NCBI GenBank assembly: GCA_002439875.1
Contig: DJQB01000002.1
Coordinates: 1 to 64,000, forward strand
DNA length: 64,000 nucleotides
From: Bacteroidales bacterium UBA6397
GTDB taxonomy: Bacteria > Bacteroidota > Bacteroidia > Bacteroidales > UBA932
Direction: 5' to 3'
In this document: one piece after another, positions 17,059 through 28,100 of the stretch
Numbering within the stretch: position 1 is the stretch's first letter
Layout: each line of letters begins with the position of its first letter
Notes under the pieces: generated by a model
Told to the model about the DNA's origin: nothing
Database searches by the model: none
The model's input: only the letters and a program-made list of their open reading frames with translations
Position numbers and translations under genes: made by a program

Positions 17059-19326
17059 TTATTTGACTTTCAGTGGCAGGGGAGTGAGGTCGGAGTCAGC
17101 GGAGGAGGAACCTAGCAGGATCGTGAAGTCTCCCGGCTCGACGGTCCACTTCTCGGAGACACCCCAGCACTGAAGCATCTCTGGGGTGATGTCGAACTCG
17201 ACCTTGGCGCTTTCACCGTTCTTCAGACTGATGCGGCGGAATGCCTTCAGTTCCTTGACAGGACGGGTCACGGAACCATATTCATCACGGATGTAGAGCT
17301 GGACAACCTCGTCGCCGTCGTAAGGGCCGTTGTTTGTGACGGTCACGCTGGCTTTAAGAGACTCGGAAGAGGCAATCTCTGACTTTGACAAAGATGCGTC
17401 AGAATATTCAAACGTGCTGTAGCTCAGTCCATAACCGAACGGCCAGAGGGCTCCGGTCTCGTTGGTCGCGAACAGACGGGAGTACTGCGAATGCTTATAG
17501 TTGTAGACGGTCTGAACCTGACCAACATTGCGTGGCACGGTCACAGGCAGCTTCCCGGAAGGGTTCACCTTGCCGGTCAGCACCTCGGCGATCGCCTGGC
17601 CGCCCATCTGTCCCGGTTCCCAGACGTTAAGGATCGCGTTGGCGTTGTCTTTCGCCCAGCCGACGCTGAGCGCCCTGCCGCTCATCAGCACGACCACGGT
17701 AGGCTTCCCGGAGGTCACAACGGCTTCCAGAAGCTGCTGCTGCATACCTGGAAGGCTCAAATCGTCCCTATCGCAATTCTCACCGCAAGTGCGCCCAAAG
17801 GCTGAATATCTCTGAGAATTTTCTCCGACGACAACAATGTTCACATCGGCAGCGGAAGCCTTGAACCTGGCCATCTGTATTCCCTTTGCGTTGACGTTGG
17901 AGATTTTGCCACCGAAGCATAATGTGTCAATCGAAACGTTAGGCATCGCGGCCTTGAGTCCGTCCAGAACGGTGATGACATCCTCGTCTTTCTGCGGCAC
18001 GGCCCAGTCTCCGAGGATGGTCTGACTGTCAGCATTCGGCCCGACAACGAAGACTCTGCGAGGAGTCTTAATCGGAAGGGTCCCGTCATTCTTCAGCAGC
18101 ACAAGTCCCTGACGGGCAGCCTCAAGGGCGGTCTGACGATGTTCTTTGGCACCTGTCAGAACTTCTGGAATCTCAGGAATCGGTTTCTCGAAAAGTCCAA
18201 GGGCGAATTTCACGGCCAGAATCTTTCCGGCGGCTTGATCGATTCTGGATTGCGGAATCCTGCCGGATTTCACTGCGGCTACAACAGCCTCGAAATATTT
18301 GTCTCCCTGCATGTGCATGTCGATCCCCGACTCGACGGAGATCACGAAAGCCTCTGTCGAATCCGGAACCCAGTGGTGCATTGAGTGAAGCCTCTCGATG
18401 TCCATCCAGTCGCTGACCACGAACCCGTCGAATCCAAGTTCGCCTCGGAGCAAGTCATTGAGCAGCCATTTGTTGCCGTGACACGGAATCCCGTTGATCT
18501 CGTTGTGCGCCGCCATCACCGTACCGACCTTGGCGTCACGGATCGCTGCCACAAACGGAGGCAGATAGAGTTCACGCAACTTGCGCTCGGAGATGTCCAT
18601 CGGCGCGGCGTTCAGACCACCGGCCGGCTCTCCCCCGGCAATCAGGTGCTTCGCGCAGGCCACTACATGATTCCCTGAATAATTCCCGTCACGTCCCTGA
18701 AATCCCCAGATGGCATATTTCCCCATCTCGGAAGTCAGCAGGGCATCCTCACCGAAAGTCTCGCCCATGCGTCCCCAACGGGCATCGCGGGCGATGTCAA
18801 GGTTAGGCCCGAAAGTCCAGAAAACTCCTCTTTGCCGCATCTCAAGGGCTGTCTCCTCTCCGATTCTCTCCATAAACTCCGGATTGAAGGTGGAGGCCAT
18901 GTTGATGTTAGTAGGATAGACCGTGCAACCTTCAACCAAGGCGTTACCGTGGACAGCGTCGATTCCCAGCAGCAGCGGAATCCCCAGCCGGCTCTCCTGC
19001 GCCATCTTCTGAAGCGCCACCGCCTCGTCGGATGTCATCACGTGCAGAAACGCCCCGACCTCTCCTCTGCGTACCTTGTCCGACAGGTTCTTGTTTCCCA
19101 GATTCTCATCCGTCGCATCGATGTTCTTACGAGAAGATCCCTTTCCCGGTTCAACATAGCACGGTGCCACATACTGACACATCTGCCCGACCTTCTCCTC
19201 CAGAGTCATCTCCTTCAGAATCAACTGAGCCCTTTCCTCCGCTGGCAACGAAGCGTCACGCCAATCCTTTGTGGAACACGACACCATCGCCACCGCAAGG
19301 CCTAAGATGAACAATGCTTTTTTCAT
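17059..19326 (-). CDS. GH3 beta-glucosidase/beta-xylosidase lipoprotein
   Basis: This is a 755-residue exo-acting glycosidase anchored as a lipoprotein: MKKALFILGLAVAMVSC gives a clear lipobox. The ATG at 19326 is chosen for this reason; an upstream in-frame start at 19428 would overlap the preceding gene. The (beta/alpha)8 domain carries DAVHGNALVEGCTVYPTNI and the nucleophile motif GFVVSDWMD near residue 303. The alpha/beta sandwich follows (VVLMSGRALSVGW), then a fibronectin-III-like C-terminal domain. It removes terminal beta-glucosyl or beta-xylosyl units. The GH31 stop lies 1 bp upstream, so the pair is co-translated. A GH31 alpha-xylosidase plus GH3 would fit xyloglucan-type oligosaccharides, which is inference. 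Confidence 0.9.
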   Translation of the reverse strand: MKKALFILGLAVAMVSCSTKDWRDASLPAEERAQLILKEMTLEEKVGQMCQYVAPCYVEPGKGSSRKNIDATDENLGNKNLSDKVRRGEVGAFLHVMTSDEAVALQKMAQESRLGIPLLLGIDAVHGNALVEGCTVYPTNINMASTFNPEFMERIGEETALEMRQRGVFWTFGPNLDIARDARWGRMGETFGEDALLTSEMGKYAIWGFQGRDGNYSGNHVVACAKHLIAGGEPAGGLNAAPMDISERKLRELYLPPFVAAIRDAKVGTVMAAHNEINGIPCHGNKWLLNDLLRGELGFDGFVVSDWMDIERLHSMHHWVPDSTEAFVISVESGIDMHMQGDKYFEAVVAAVKSGRIPQSRIDQAAGKILAVKFALGLFEKPIPEIPEVLTGAKEHRQTALEAARQGLVLLKNDGTLPIKTPRRVFVVGPNADSQTILGDWAVPQKDEDVITVLDGLKAAMPNVSIDTLCFGGKISNVNAKGIQMARFKASAADVNIVVVGENSQRYSAFGRTCGENCDRDDLSLPGMQQQLLEAVVTSGKPTVVVLMSGRALSVGWAKDNANAILNVWEPGQMGGQAIAEVLTGKVNPSGKLPVTVPRNVGQVQTVYNYKHSQYSRLFATNETGALWPFGYGLSYSTFEYSDASLSKSEIASSESLKASVTVTNNGPYDGDEVVQLYIRDEYGSVTRPVKELKAFRRISLKNGESAKVEFDITPEMLQCWGVSEKWTVEPGDFTILLGSSSADSDLTPLPLKVK

Positions 19327-19327
19327 G

Positions 19328-21709
19328 TTAATCAACCTTGACGATAATCTTTTCTCCAACGCCAACCTTCCCCGCTGACAGACAGACCATTCCCTCCTCG
19401 TAGGTCCAATCCTGAACCGCAGCGCCATTGAGCGAAACCGAGCCCGGACGAGCGTCCCTCTGGATGCGGAATGAATATTCCCGCTCCGAAGGCATCCCCT
19501 TGAACGACCCCTGAACCGGATTCACAACCACCTCGACGCCACCGTTCTTCTCGTGCGACTCGAACAGGGTCGAAGCGATCGCCCCATTCTCATATTCATA
19601 AGTCTCCCCGTCATCGTCGAACATCGTGTACTCGCTGTCTCCGTGAGGATAGACCTTCAGGATGATGCGGTCGAACGGACGCGCCCCAAGATATTCAACA
19701 TCAGGCTGCGTCGGAATGATAGCACCCTCGCGGATGAAAAGCAGCCCCGCGCGGTCGGAAGGATATTCACGGGTGAAAGTCTCCCCCTTGCTGACAACCT
19801 TCTCGCCGCTCCAGGCGTCCGTCCAAGTCCCCTTCGGCAGATAAATCTCGTTTGTGAATATCCCCACGCAGAAATTGTCACCGAACATGTACTGGTACGT
19901 CATGTCGTCGCAGTTGCGGTCCTCCGGGAAGCACAGCGGCATCGAGCGCACGATCGGCATTCCGTTCTGAGCCGCCTCAAGTGCCATCGAGTAGATGTAA
20001 GGGGCCAATGAATATCTCAACTTGACGTAGAAGCGGTAAATGTCCTGCTCCTCTTTCGCATAGTAGAATGGATGCATCATCGAGAACCAGCTGTTGATCT
20101 GCACCCATGGCAGGAAGAGACCGAAATGGAGTCCCTGCATCTCAAGCTCGCGAGGAACGCTCATCACGTCACATGAAGTGTTGAGGAACCCGCTCATTCC
20201 GAGGTTCAGCTGGTCGTAGAGGGCAGTTCTTCCGCCACCGTTGTCCCCGGAAGTGGAAGCCGTCCAATGCTGTGTGCCTGACCATCCGCCACAGTAGTGA
20301 TGCCAAGTGCGCTTGCCGTTGTACTTGCGGCCAAGCTCGCGCATCTGCTTAGGAAGAAGAACCTGGTTGAGGTTGTGCATCTCCTTGTCGGTGCGTCCAT
20401 TGTAATATTTCCAGTTCGTGTGGTTGTCGATTGTGCGGGCCGGATCCAGCTTGAATCCCTCCACGCCCTGATCCATAAACACGGTCAGGTGATCCATCCA
20501 GTGCTCTTGACCTGACAACTTACCGCCAGTACGCTCGGCGATGATGTCCTCCTCCTGGATGCTCAGGTCATACTCCTCGCAAAGCCAGAGTCCGAGGTGG
20601 AAGCCCATTGAGCGGAGCTTGCCGATGAACAGACGGTTATGCATCGTCTTAGGGTACTGGTTCTGCATCCAGTAAGGCTCCGGAGAGAAGCGGTCGTAGT
20701 TCCACTTCTTCTTGGTCGAGAAGTCGTAGCGCTTCTCCATCCACTGAGGCTCAAGCCAGAACACGTCGCAAGGCACGTCGAACTGACGGAAGTGCACCGC
20801 GTCGTTCAGGATGTCGAACTGCTCCTCGCGCATGTTCGGGCCGAAGCAAAGTCCGTAGGCCCATTTCGGCAGGACGTAGGTGCGGCCCGTGACGAGGGTA
20901 TATTCATTAAGGATGGCAGGCATGTCCTTGCCCATCATCAGGTAGAAATCCGCCTCATCGAAGGTGTTGATTATGTTGAACTTGGTCTTCTGGCGGTTGC
21001 CGATGTCGAAGAAACTCTTCCGGGTCGAGTTGTTGTAGACTCCCCATCCGCGCGAGCTCATCATGAACGGCATCGGGATCTCGGTCTGCTGGTAGGTCGT
21101 CCACATCCTGAGGAACTCGCCCCTGTGCTGGATGTGGTCGCGGCTCGTGCTTCCTCCGCCGTAAAACCGCTCTCCGTTCTCCATGCCGATGCTGATGATG
21201 CTCACCGCGTCGGCTGCCGGAATTTCATTCTTGTCAACCTCTCCGAACTTGCCGTTATCGTCACCAATGATGCCGCCACCGTTGTCGGCGACTTTAAGGT
21301 CGGCGTATTTTTTGTTGATGAAAGCCCTCATCTCTCCGCAAAGCCCCTCTTTCTCAGGCAGGAACTTGATTTCTTTGATCACGTTTCCGCCCTTTGCGTC
21401 TTTCACGGTCATCACACCGCTCTTCTTGTTGATGGCCAATGAATATTCCGGAGTCTTCAGCGTCCAGACCCCACCCTTGTCTGAGACAGTGTTGTTCACC
21501 TCACTCCAGTCGGTCTTGATGAGTCCGTAGCGTTCCATCAGGGACTCGGTGAAATCCTTCCTAGGGGACACCTTGATCCTGAATATGCTCTCGGAGCAAG
21601 CTTCCACGCTGACCGTAAGGCCATCGTTGATCTTTACTTTGTGGGTCGGGTTCGCCTGGGCGAGAAGTGTCATCGCGCAGCAGGCGACGGCAAGCAGAAT
21701 TTTCTTCAT
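19328..21709 (-). CDS. GH31 alpha-glycosidase (alpha-xylosidase/alpha-glucosidase type)
   Basis: Secreted 793-residue GH31 enzyme with a signal peptide (MKKILLAVACCAMTLLAQA). An N-terminal beta-sandwich precedes the barrel with DVFWLEPQWMEKRYDF, then the nucleophile motif EGFKLDPAR near residue 419, and the acid/base region HWTASTSGDNGGG near residue 486. Proximal and distal beta domains end the protein (TEYGDSEYTMFDDDGETYEY-like sequence). The KLDPA nucleophile context differs from the WxDMNE of classical alpha-glucosidases, so the substrate may be unusual. It has its own -7 box (21739-21746) and is separated from the SusC/SusD operon by a terminator, but probably serves the same locus. Confidence 0.9.
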   Translation of the reverse strand: MKKILLAVACCAMTLLAQANPTHKVKINDGLTVSVEACSESIFRIKVSPRKDFTESLMERYGLIKTDWSEVNNTVSDKGGVWTLKTPEYSLAINKKSGVMTVKDAKGGNVIKEIKFLPEKEGLCGEMRAFINKKYADLKVADNGGGIIGDDNGKFGEVDKNEIPAADAVSIISIGMENGERFYGGGSTSRDHIQHRGEFLRMWTTYQQTEIPMPFMMSSRGWGVYNNSTRKSFFDIGNRQKTKFNIINTFDEADFYLMMGKDMPAILNEYTLVTGRTYVLPKWAYGLCFGPNMREEQFDILNDAVHFRQFDVPCDVFWLEPQWMEKRYDFSTKKKWNYDRFSPEPYWMQNQYPKTMHNRLFIGKLRSMGFHLGLWLCEEYDLSIQEEDIIAERTGGKLSGQEHWMDHLTVFMDQGVEGFKLDPARTIDNHTNWKYYNGRTDKEMHNLNQVLLPKQMRELGRKYNGKRTWHHYCGGWSGTQHWTASTSGDNGGGRTALYDQLNLGMSGFLNTSCDVMSVPRELEMQGLHFGLFLPWVQINSWFSMMHPFYYAKEEQDIYRFYVKLRYSLAPYIYSMALEAAQNGMPIVRSMPLCFPEDRNCDDMTYQYMFGDNFCVGIFTNEIYLPKGTWTDAWSGEKVVSKGETFTREYPSDRAGLLFIREGAIIPTQPDVEYLGARPFDRIILKVYPHGDSEYTMFDDDGETYEYENGAIASTLFESHEKNGGVEVVVNPVQGSFKGMPSEREYSFRIQRDARPGSVSLNGAAVQDWTYEEGMVCLSAGKVGVGEKIIVKVD

Positions 21710-21738
21710 TCGTCTTTTGTGGTTTTAATATATTCAGA

Positions 21739-21746
21739 CAAAGATA
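21739..21746 (-). promoter_or_regulatory. Candidate -7 box (TATCTTTG) for GH31-GH3
   Basis: TATCTTTG on the minus strand is a full -7 match, 30 bp before the GH31 start. The -33 position is weak. Confidence 0.45.
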
Positions 21747-21897
21747 CAAGTTTTTTCATTTGTCCTCCCTTTTATTTTTGGCAGAATTACTTACACGATA
21801 GGAATCGTCAATGTTTGGTTAAAGACACTAGCCTCAGTCTTGGTCTTGCATGGATCCTGCCGTTGGGGGCAAGTAGCTGAATATCAGTAGAAAGGAA

Positions 21898-21934
21898 CAC
21901 CCTTCTCCCAGCTGTAACATAGGGGAGAAGGGTG
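21898..21934 (-). terminator. Terminator of the first SusC/SusD/Big2 operon
   Basis: A perfect 12-bp stem (CACCCTTCTCCC at 21898-21909 with 21923-21934) and 13-nt loop lie about 50 bp after the Big2 lipoprotein stop codon. A pyrimidine-rich stretch follows on the minus strand. It separates the surface-binding genes from the enzyme genes GH31-GH3. Confidence 0.7.
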
Positions 21935-21982
21935 CGTCAATATATTCATTCAAATGGAGTTAGCCTCCATGGAAGACCTGTT

Positions 21983-23389
21983 TTATTTCTTTGCGAAGTA
22001 GGCTCCTCCGTTTGAACCATCATAAGTCCATTTGTTATTGTAGTTCAACTGGTAGATGGTGGAATATCCGCCCTCCTTGTAGCCCTTGACCACAAATGAG
22101 AAACCGCAGAAATACAAGCCTTCGGAAACCAGTCTTTGGGCAGGTGTGCCTATGCTGAATTTAGGGGCCCCAAAGAGATCTTCAACGCCCCATCCGATCC
22201 ATGCATAGTTGCAGTCATCAACACCGAACTTAAGCGGAGCGAAATAGCCTGTTCCATAAGTCGTGCTGTTGGTGAGCTCGGTGATGCAGGCAACCTCTTT
22301 GCCGTTGCTTACCTTCTGGTAATCAAGTGACATATAGGTGTAAATCACAGGAGTGCCATCCACAATTTCGAGAGACGCTGGAACAGCGAAGTCAAGGTAC
22401 AGCCCCACGAGGTCAAGGTTATGAACGTGTCCGTTGATGCTTGTCGGATTCTCCACCGCCTTGAACTCCACAGCGGTCTCGTGCTGCCTCTTGCCATTGT
22501 TTACAATCACAGTGTTGCTGACACCGGTAGTCTTGAAAGAATAGGTGTAGAACGTGTAACTGCCAGCAAGGTCTTTTGCCTCAACCTGGCTGATGGTGAT
22601 CTTGCTTCCAGTGGAGAGCTCCAGAGTCGCCTTGCGCGCTGCTCCGGTGGTGTTCTCTGTCCAGTATGCAACGCCATCCTTGTAGCTCAGCCATCCACCG
22701 ATGCCGGCTGTCTTGCCGTTGTCAGCATCGGCACCGAATAGTCCGCGGTAGCCGGCATTGTCACCTTTCCAAAGCTCTACCGTCTCAGGCTCGGTTGGGG
22801 TACGTACATTCACCGTAACCTCACAGGATGCGGAGACACCGTTCTTGGTGGTGGCGGTGATTGTCGCCTTTCCAAGTTCGACTCCGGTCACCTTACCGTC
22901 CTCGCCAACTGTAGCAATCTCAGTGTTTGAGGATGTCCAGGTGATCGTTTTGTCAGAAGCGTTATCAGGTGTTATTGCAGCAGTGAGTTCTACGTTTTCA
23001 CCGATGTAGACTGAAGCGGTTGTATGGTTGAGTGAAACCCCTGTCGCAGGGATTTCCTTGACGGTAACGTTGCAGTTTGCAGTGCATTTGCCGGAAGCGG
23101 TAGTCACGGTAATCGTTGTCTTGCCAGGAGTGAGACCCACGACACGCCCCCAGACGTCAACGGTCGCTACTTTCGCGTCAGAAGACGCCCAAGTCTTGTA
23201 TGTGCTTGTGCAATTGTCAGGAGTGAGAGTCGCCTTAAGCTCAACCTGCTCTCCCGGGAATATGGAGACCTCTGCAGCGCTGAGGGTCACACCTGTGGTG
23301 ACTATGAGATCTGCCTCTTCAGTGTCTTTGCAGGAAACAGCCGCGGTCATAGCCAAAATGGTGGAAAGGATCAAAAATATCTTTTTCAT
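21983..23389 (-). CDS. Surface lipoprotein: two Big2 domains plus shared unnamed C-terminal domain
   Basis: A 468-residue lipoprotein (MKKIFLILSTILAMTAAVSC, ATG at 23389; an in-frame start at 23419 lies inside susD and adds ten polar residues). Two bacterial Ig-like (Big2) domains occupy about 30-110 and 112-197, each with the GVTLS...PGEQVELKATLTP and WTSSNTEIATV pattern. Residues 205-468 form a domain I cannot name. It has WLSYKDGVAYWTENTTGAAR, GLYLDF, a YMSLDY region, NYAWIGWG, GLYFCGFSF and the ending STIYQLNYNNKW then GAYFAKK. Versions of it end two lipoproteins at 39270 and 46520. Its position after SusC/SusD (17 bp gap) suggests a surface glycan-binding protein. Confidence 0.8.
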   Translation of the reverse strand: MKKIFLILSTILAMTAAVSCKDTEEADLIVTTGVTLSAAEVSIFPGEQVELKATLTPDNCTSTYKTWASSDAKVATVDVWGRVVGLTPGKTTITVTTASGKCTANCNVTVKEIPATGVSLNHTTASVYIGENVELTAAITPDNASDKTITWTSSNTEIATVGEDGKVTGVELGKATITATTKNGVSASCEVTVNVRTPTEPETVELWKGDNAGYRGLFGADADNGKTAGIGGWLSYKDGVAYWTENTTGAARKATLELSTGSKITISQVEAKDLAGSYTFYTYSFKTTGVSNTVIVNNGKRQHETAVEFKAVENPTSINGHVHNLDLVGLYLDFAVPASLEIVDGTPVIYTYMSLDYQKVSNGKEVACITELTNSTTYGTGYFAPLKFGVDDCNYAWIGWGVEDLFGAPKFSIGTPAQRLVSEGLYFCGFSFVVKGYKEGGYSTIYQLNYNNKWTYDGSNGGAYFAKK

Positions 23390-23406
23390 ATTGAATGCCT
23401 TTTGTA

Positions 23407-25092
23407 TTACTTGTCCCAATGTGAGTTAGTAGAGAGTTCCTTTTGAGGGATCTGCCATTCCATGTCCTCAACGCTCCATGTATAATCCTTCCAGTGGTTT
23501 CCACCCTGACGGACAGCGTCGGTGTTCCAACGTTTGTGGCAATAGTAGTCAAGACCGTTCTCGCCCCACATCTCGATCTGCCACTGAAGCTGGATCTGCT
23601 CCCATATGCCGAGACCACCCTTGTAATTATCGCATGTAAGTGTTGTGGCGCCTGACTTGGTGCGGGCTGCAAGGAGTTTGTTGAGGGTGGTCTTTGCGTC
23701 AGCTTCCTTGCCGGCCTGATACTGTGCCTCGGCCAGCATTAGGAGTACCTCGGAAGAACGGAAGATGATCTGGTCAGAGCTGATGTTGGCGATTGTACGC
23801 TCATCGGCATTCTGGCAGATTGTCGCGCCCCACTTAAGATTGGTGTACTTGAGAAGGGTGCTCGCAGCATGACCATTGTCGGTGAAGTAAGGGTAGCTTT
23901 CAATCTCGTGGTCAGCGAAGATGCCTTTACGGTAGTCGTTGTCGTCAATCTTGTCATAAAGGCTCTGGCTGATCTGGAAAAGACCGCTTTTGCTGTTTGA
24001 GGCTTTCAGACTGTTGAGGTTATTCCAAGAATAGAGATTGCCCTCACTTGTCCAGCCGAAGAGCACCTCAGGGTTGCTTGGAATGCTCAGGAAAGCGTTG
24101 TCGTCATTTCTGACCTCATCCTTGCCCTTCTTCCAAGTGTCATCCAGCGGAGTGGCGATGTCGTCAAGACGGCTGGTCTGAACACCATAGTGCGCCTCAT
24201 CGATGAGGGTCGGGTACTTTGCCAAAATACGCTGGCAGGCCGCGATCGCTTTGTCATACTCACCGTAGTCGAGGCAAGCGCGCGCAAGGAAGTAGTCAGA
24301 CAAAGTGCGGTCGATGTCGTAGAACGTTGTGAGATCAGTCGGGTTGACAGTAGTGTAACCGTCTGTGGCACTGTTTTTTCCAGCTGCGAAATATGCTCCG
24401 GCATCCTCAAGTTCCTTGATAATCCACTCCCAGGTTTCCTGTGCTGTCAAAGGAGCGGTAGGAGTGTTGTAGGCATATTTGGTGTAAATAGGCATTCCCT
24501 GCTGCTCACTGCCACCGTATTTGTAAGCCTTGCGGAAGCGTTCCATGAGCTGGAGATAACCATAGGCACGGAGTGTCTTGGCCTGTGCGGCGTAAGTTTT
24601 CACGGCTGGAAGCGCGTTAGGAGAGGTAGCGACCTCGTCCGTAAGGTATGTTGCAGCCTTGTTCGCCTGAGCGATGATGTAAGAGGAACTGTACCACCAT
24701 CCGTAGCAAGATGCGGTCTCGTTCTTGTCCGCAGCGTTGAAAGTGTGATTGTAGTAGCTTGCCCAACCATCGGTTATGGAATTTGCGACATCACCATAGA
24801 TCATGTTCTCACACGCCACATTACGGGAAAGGTGGACAGAATACTCATTGGCGTAAGAATTAGAGTATCCACCTGATAAGGCTGTGTGGTATAGACAGAT
24901 GTACGCCTCAAGACCCGAGCCGATTGCTTCAAGTGTGGCGTTCACCTTTGTCTCATCTGAACTCGAGAGCAATTCCCTGATCTGGTCATCGTTCAGCGAG
25001 TTCGGGTTTGTGACATCCAGCATGTCAGAGCAAGACTGGAATGCCAGAAGTGATGCTGCCGCGAATGCGGCTATAGTTTTAATCTTGTTCAT
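23407..25092 (-). CDS. SusD-family nutrient-binding lipoprotein
   Basis: RagB/SusD protein of 561 residues with a lipobox (LLAFQSCSD) and the standard N-terminal motif DMLDVTNPNSL. TPR-like helices follow (AAQAKTLRAYGYLQLMERF near residue 165; LSDYFLARACLDYGEYDKAIAACQ near 265). The C-terminal region has SSEVLLMLAEAQYQAGK near residue 455 and ends with the usual IPQKEL segment. It acts as the surface lid of the SusC transporter, capturing oligosaccharides. It is encoded 13 bp after susC and 17 bp before the Big2 lipoprotein. The stretch is notably poor in the GAATAT hexamer that is frequent elsewhere. Confidence 0.92.
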   Translation of the reverse strand: MNKIKTIAAFAAASLLAFQSCSDMLDVTNPNSLNDDQIRELLSSSDETKVNATLEAIGSGLEAYICLYHTALSGGYSNSYANEYSVHLSRNVACENMIYGDVANSITDGWASYYNHTFNAADKNETASCYGWWYSSSYIIAQANKAATYLTDEVATSPNALPAVKTYAAQAKTLRAYGYLQLMERFRKAYKYGGSEQQGMPIYTKYAYNTPTAPLTAQETWEWIIKELEDAGAYFAAGKNSATDGYTTVNPTDLTTFYDIDRTLSDYFLARACLDYGEYDKAIAACQRILAKYPTLIDEAHYGVQTSRLDDIATPLDDTWKKGKDEVRNDDNAFLSIPSNPEVLFGWTSEGNLYSWNNLNSLKASNSKSGLFQISQSLYDKIDDNDYRKGIFADHEIESYPYFTDNGHAASTLLKYTNLKWGATICQNADERTIANISSDQIIFRSSEVLLMLAEAQYQAGKEADAKTTLNKLLAARTKSGATTLTCDNYKGGLGIWEQIQLQWQIEMWGENGLDYYCHKRWNTDAVRQGGNHWKDYTWSVEDMEWQIPQKELSTNSHWDK

Positions 25093-25105
25093 TTCAAACC
25101 GTGTT

Positions 25106-28100
25106 TTAGAATGTTATGTTAGCTCCGAGAGAGATTGTCCTCATTGAAGGGTAGACATATTGTCCGACCTCGAAACCACCCAGAATGGACATCGATGGAT
25201 CCACACCCTTCTTTGCTGAGACATAGAAAAGGTTGTCAGCGGAAGCATAAACGCGGATCGTGCTTGCCTTTATCGCATCGAGGATCTTCTTAGGAAGAGT
25301 GTAACCGATGGTGATGTTCTTGCACTTCAGGTAAGACGCACTGAAAAGAGCCATGTCGGTGTACTTCCATGAACCGAAAGTGGAGCCATTGTAGTAGTCA
25401 GTGTTCCACCACTGCATCGGGAAGTAGGCGGATGTGTTGCCCTCGGTGAACGTGTTGCCGATAAGATCAGTTGACTTCTGTTCTGAAACCGCAGAGACAT
25501 AGCCGCTGTCGTAAAGACCGTTGCCATACTCCGTGCTGAAGAACTTGCCACCGAGCTGATAGGCGAACTGTGTGGAGATGTCGAAGTTCTTGTACCGGAA
25601 ATTGATGTTGAAACCACCGATCCAGTCAGGTGTGGCACTGCCCATCTCGTAGAGGGAAGCGTCTGAGCTGACAAGGGTCTTCACATTCTCGCCTGGCTTT
25701 AAATCCTTGTAGCGTCCGTTGTGGTCGTATCCGGCGGATCTGGCCGTGCCGTCGTCATTGAGACCGAGATCGGCGTTGGTGACGCGGTGCCAGTACATCG
25801 GAAGACCTGATTCCTTATCAACGCCGGCGTACTTGTACAGATAGATGTTGTACCAGTCACGGCCTTCTCCACGGAGATAACCGATGCTGGCGCCTCCTGC
25901 TCCAGAGGCGGAGAATGAGCCTACGCCAGCCTGCCATGTGCCTTGAGGAAGGTCAAGGTTTGTGTTGTCAGGAATATTCTCTTCCGGAACTTCAATCAAA
26001 GTTGTTCTGTAATGGGTTCCGTTGGTGGTGAAGTTCAAAGTCATGTCATCTGTGCGGATGATGTCGAAACTGAGTTCAATCTCCAGTCCACGGTTGCGGA
26101 GAACCGCTGCGTTCTGTTGGAGCGTCTCACTACCGGATCCGGCGAGAGCGGAGTAGTTGGCACTGTAGAAAGCGTTAGGCGTGACATGGTTGTAGAAATC
26201 GACAGAACCGTTGATTCTGCGTCCCAACACTCCGAAATCAAGGCCGAGGTCAAACTCTTTGTTCTTCTCCCACGTGAGCTGATCATTCACGAGAGAGCCA
26301 CTGCTAAGTTTGTAGCCGGCCGGGATGCCGGTACCGTTTGTCGTTTGCTGGTAAGAGGTGGCAGAATAGGACCATGTGTGGTTGGTGTAGCTGCCGATAC
26401 CGTTTGAGTTACCGAGGACACCATAGCTACCGCGGACTTTAAGGAAATCAAGCCAAGAGCTTGTCGCGGACATGAAACCTTCTCTTGAGATTACCCAGCT
26501 CGCTCCGACTGAACCGAAAGTTCCCCACTTGTTGTTCATGAACTTGGAAGAACCGTCCCTACGGACCGAGGCGCTCAAGTAATATTTCTCGTTATAGTTG
26601 TAGTTCACTCTTCCGATGTAGGACTCCATGTTCACCTCGTACTGGCTCCAGCTCGGTGAGCCTGAAAGAGTGGTTCCACCGTTGGTGTAACGTCCGATGA
26701 AGTTGCCGCCTGAAATCCAACCAGGAATGAGCTCATAGCCGGATGCGTAGAGTACTGAATGATACTTGTCGTGATTCCACTCATGACCGAGCAAGGCATC
26801 TACGTGGTGACCGCTCCTGAAGTCATGTGAGTAGTTGAGAAGAGTCTGGTTGTTGAGTACAAACCTGTTGGTGAGAGTCTTATTGAGACCACCGTTCAAA
26901 CCTCCGTTATATGTGCCGGCGGCACGGTAGCGGAGATAATCGGTGTTGTCAGAATCATAACCGAAGTTGACAAGAAGGTTGAGGTCCTTTGTGAGGAAAA
27001 CCTGGGCATAGGATCTGGTTGTGAAGATATTGCGGACGGTCTCGTTCTTGTTCTTGTCAAATTCGGAATTGACACCCTTCCCGAAGGCGTTTCCTGTGGT
27101 CGGTCCAAGAGGGGAATAGGTCTCGGTTTTGTTTGTGACATTCTCGAGCCTGTTGCCCTCGGAGTCATAGACATAGTTATGATTCTCATCAAGCATATAG
27201 ATGGAAATCAGGGATGAGGTACCGTTCACATAGCGGAACACGTTTCCTCCTGCTGAACCGGCGTTACGTCCCCAACGGGTCGCCATCTCATTGGTGGTGG
27301 TGCGTGTGTAGCCGATGTTGCTTCCGAACTTAAGCCACTTGAGAGGCTGGGCGTTCACACTTACACGTCCGTTGTAGCGTTCGAAAGATGAGGTCGGGAT
27401 ATAAGACGGATCAGAAGTATATCCCAGCGATGCGAAATAGTTCAGTTTCTCGGTACCGCCCTTAAGTGAGGCGTTATACTCCTGACGGAATGAGGTCTCG
27501 AAAAGACTGCTGTACTTGCTGTCCTTAGGAAGGAAGTACTTCGCGTCAGGGTTGAGTTTGCCGTTTGTGTTTACAAGGTAAGCGTCCATCATAGTGGATG
27601 AACGTGAGTTGCCGGTTCCTCCAGAGAACACATACCTAGCGCCGGGAACGTCATACACGAGAGCATTGTTGAGAGAGTTGCGCTGGAAGTTAGTCTCACT
27701 GTTCACATAGTTGAAAAGATGCTGCGAAGCGAATTCGGCGGCCTCCTCGTGAGTATGGTTAGGGTTCTGGAAGTTGGTATAAGGGATTCCGTCCTTGTCA
27801 ACGCCAGGCCTTCCTGTCCCATCCACACCGTAGCGGTAAGAGTTGTAGATCGACAGCCAGGCATATTCATAAATGTCGGAGGCTTCGGTCATGTTGGACA
27901 TATTGAACTGTCCTACGCTGTTCCAACCGATGCGGGAGTCGAATGTCACCTGCGTCTTACCTTCGCTGCCTTTCTTGGTGTTGATGAGGATGACACCGTT
28001 GGCACCACGGGAACCGTAAAGTGCTGTTGAAGCGGCATCCTTGAGCACTGAGATGCTTTCAATGTCGGAAGGGTTGATGGTGGAAAGAGGGTTGGATGTC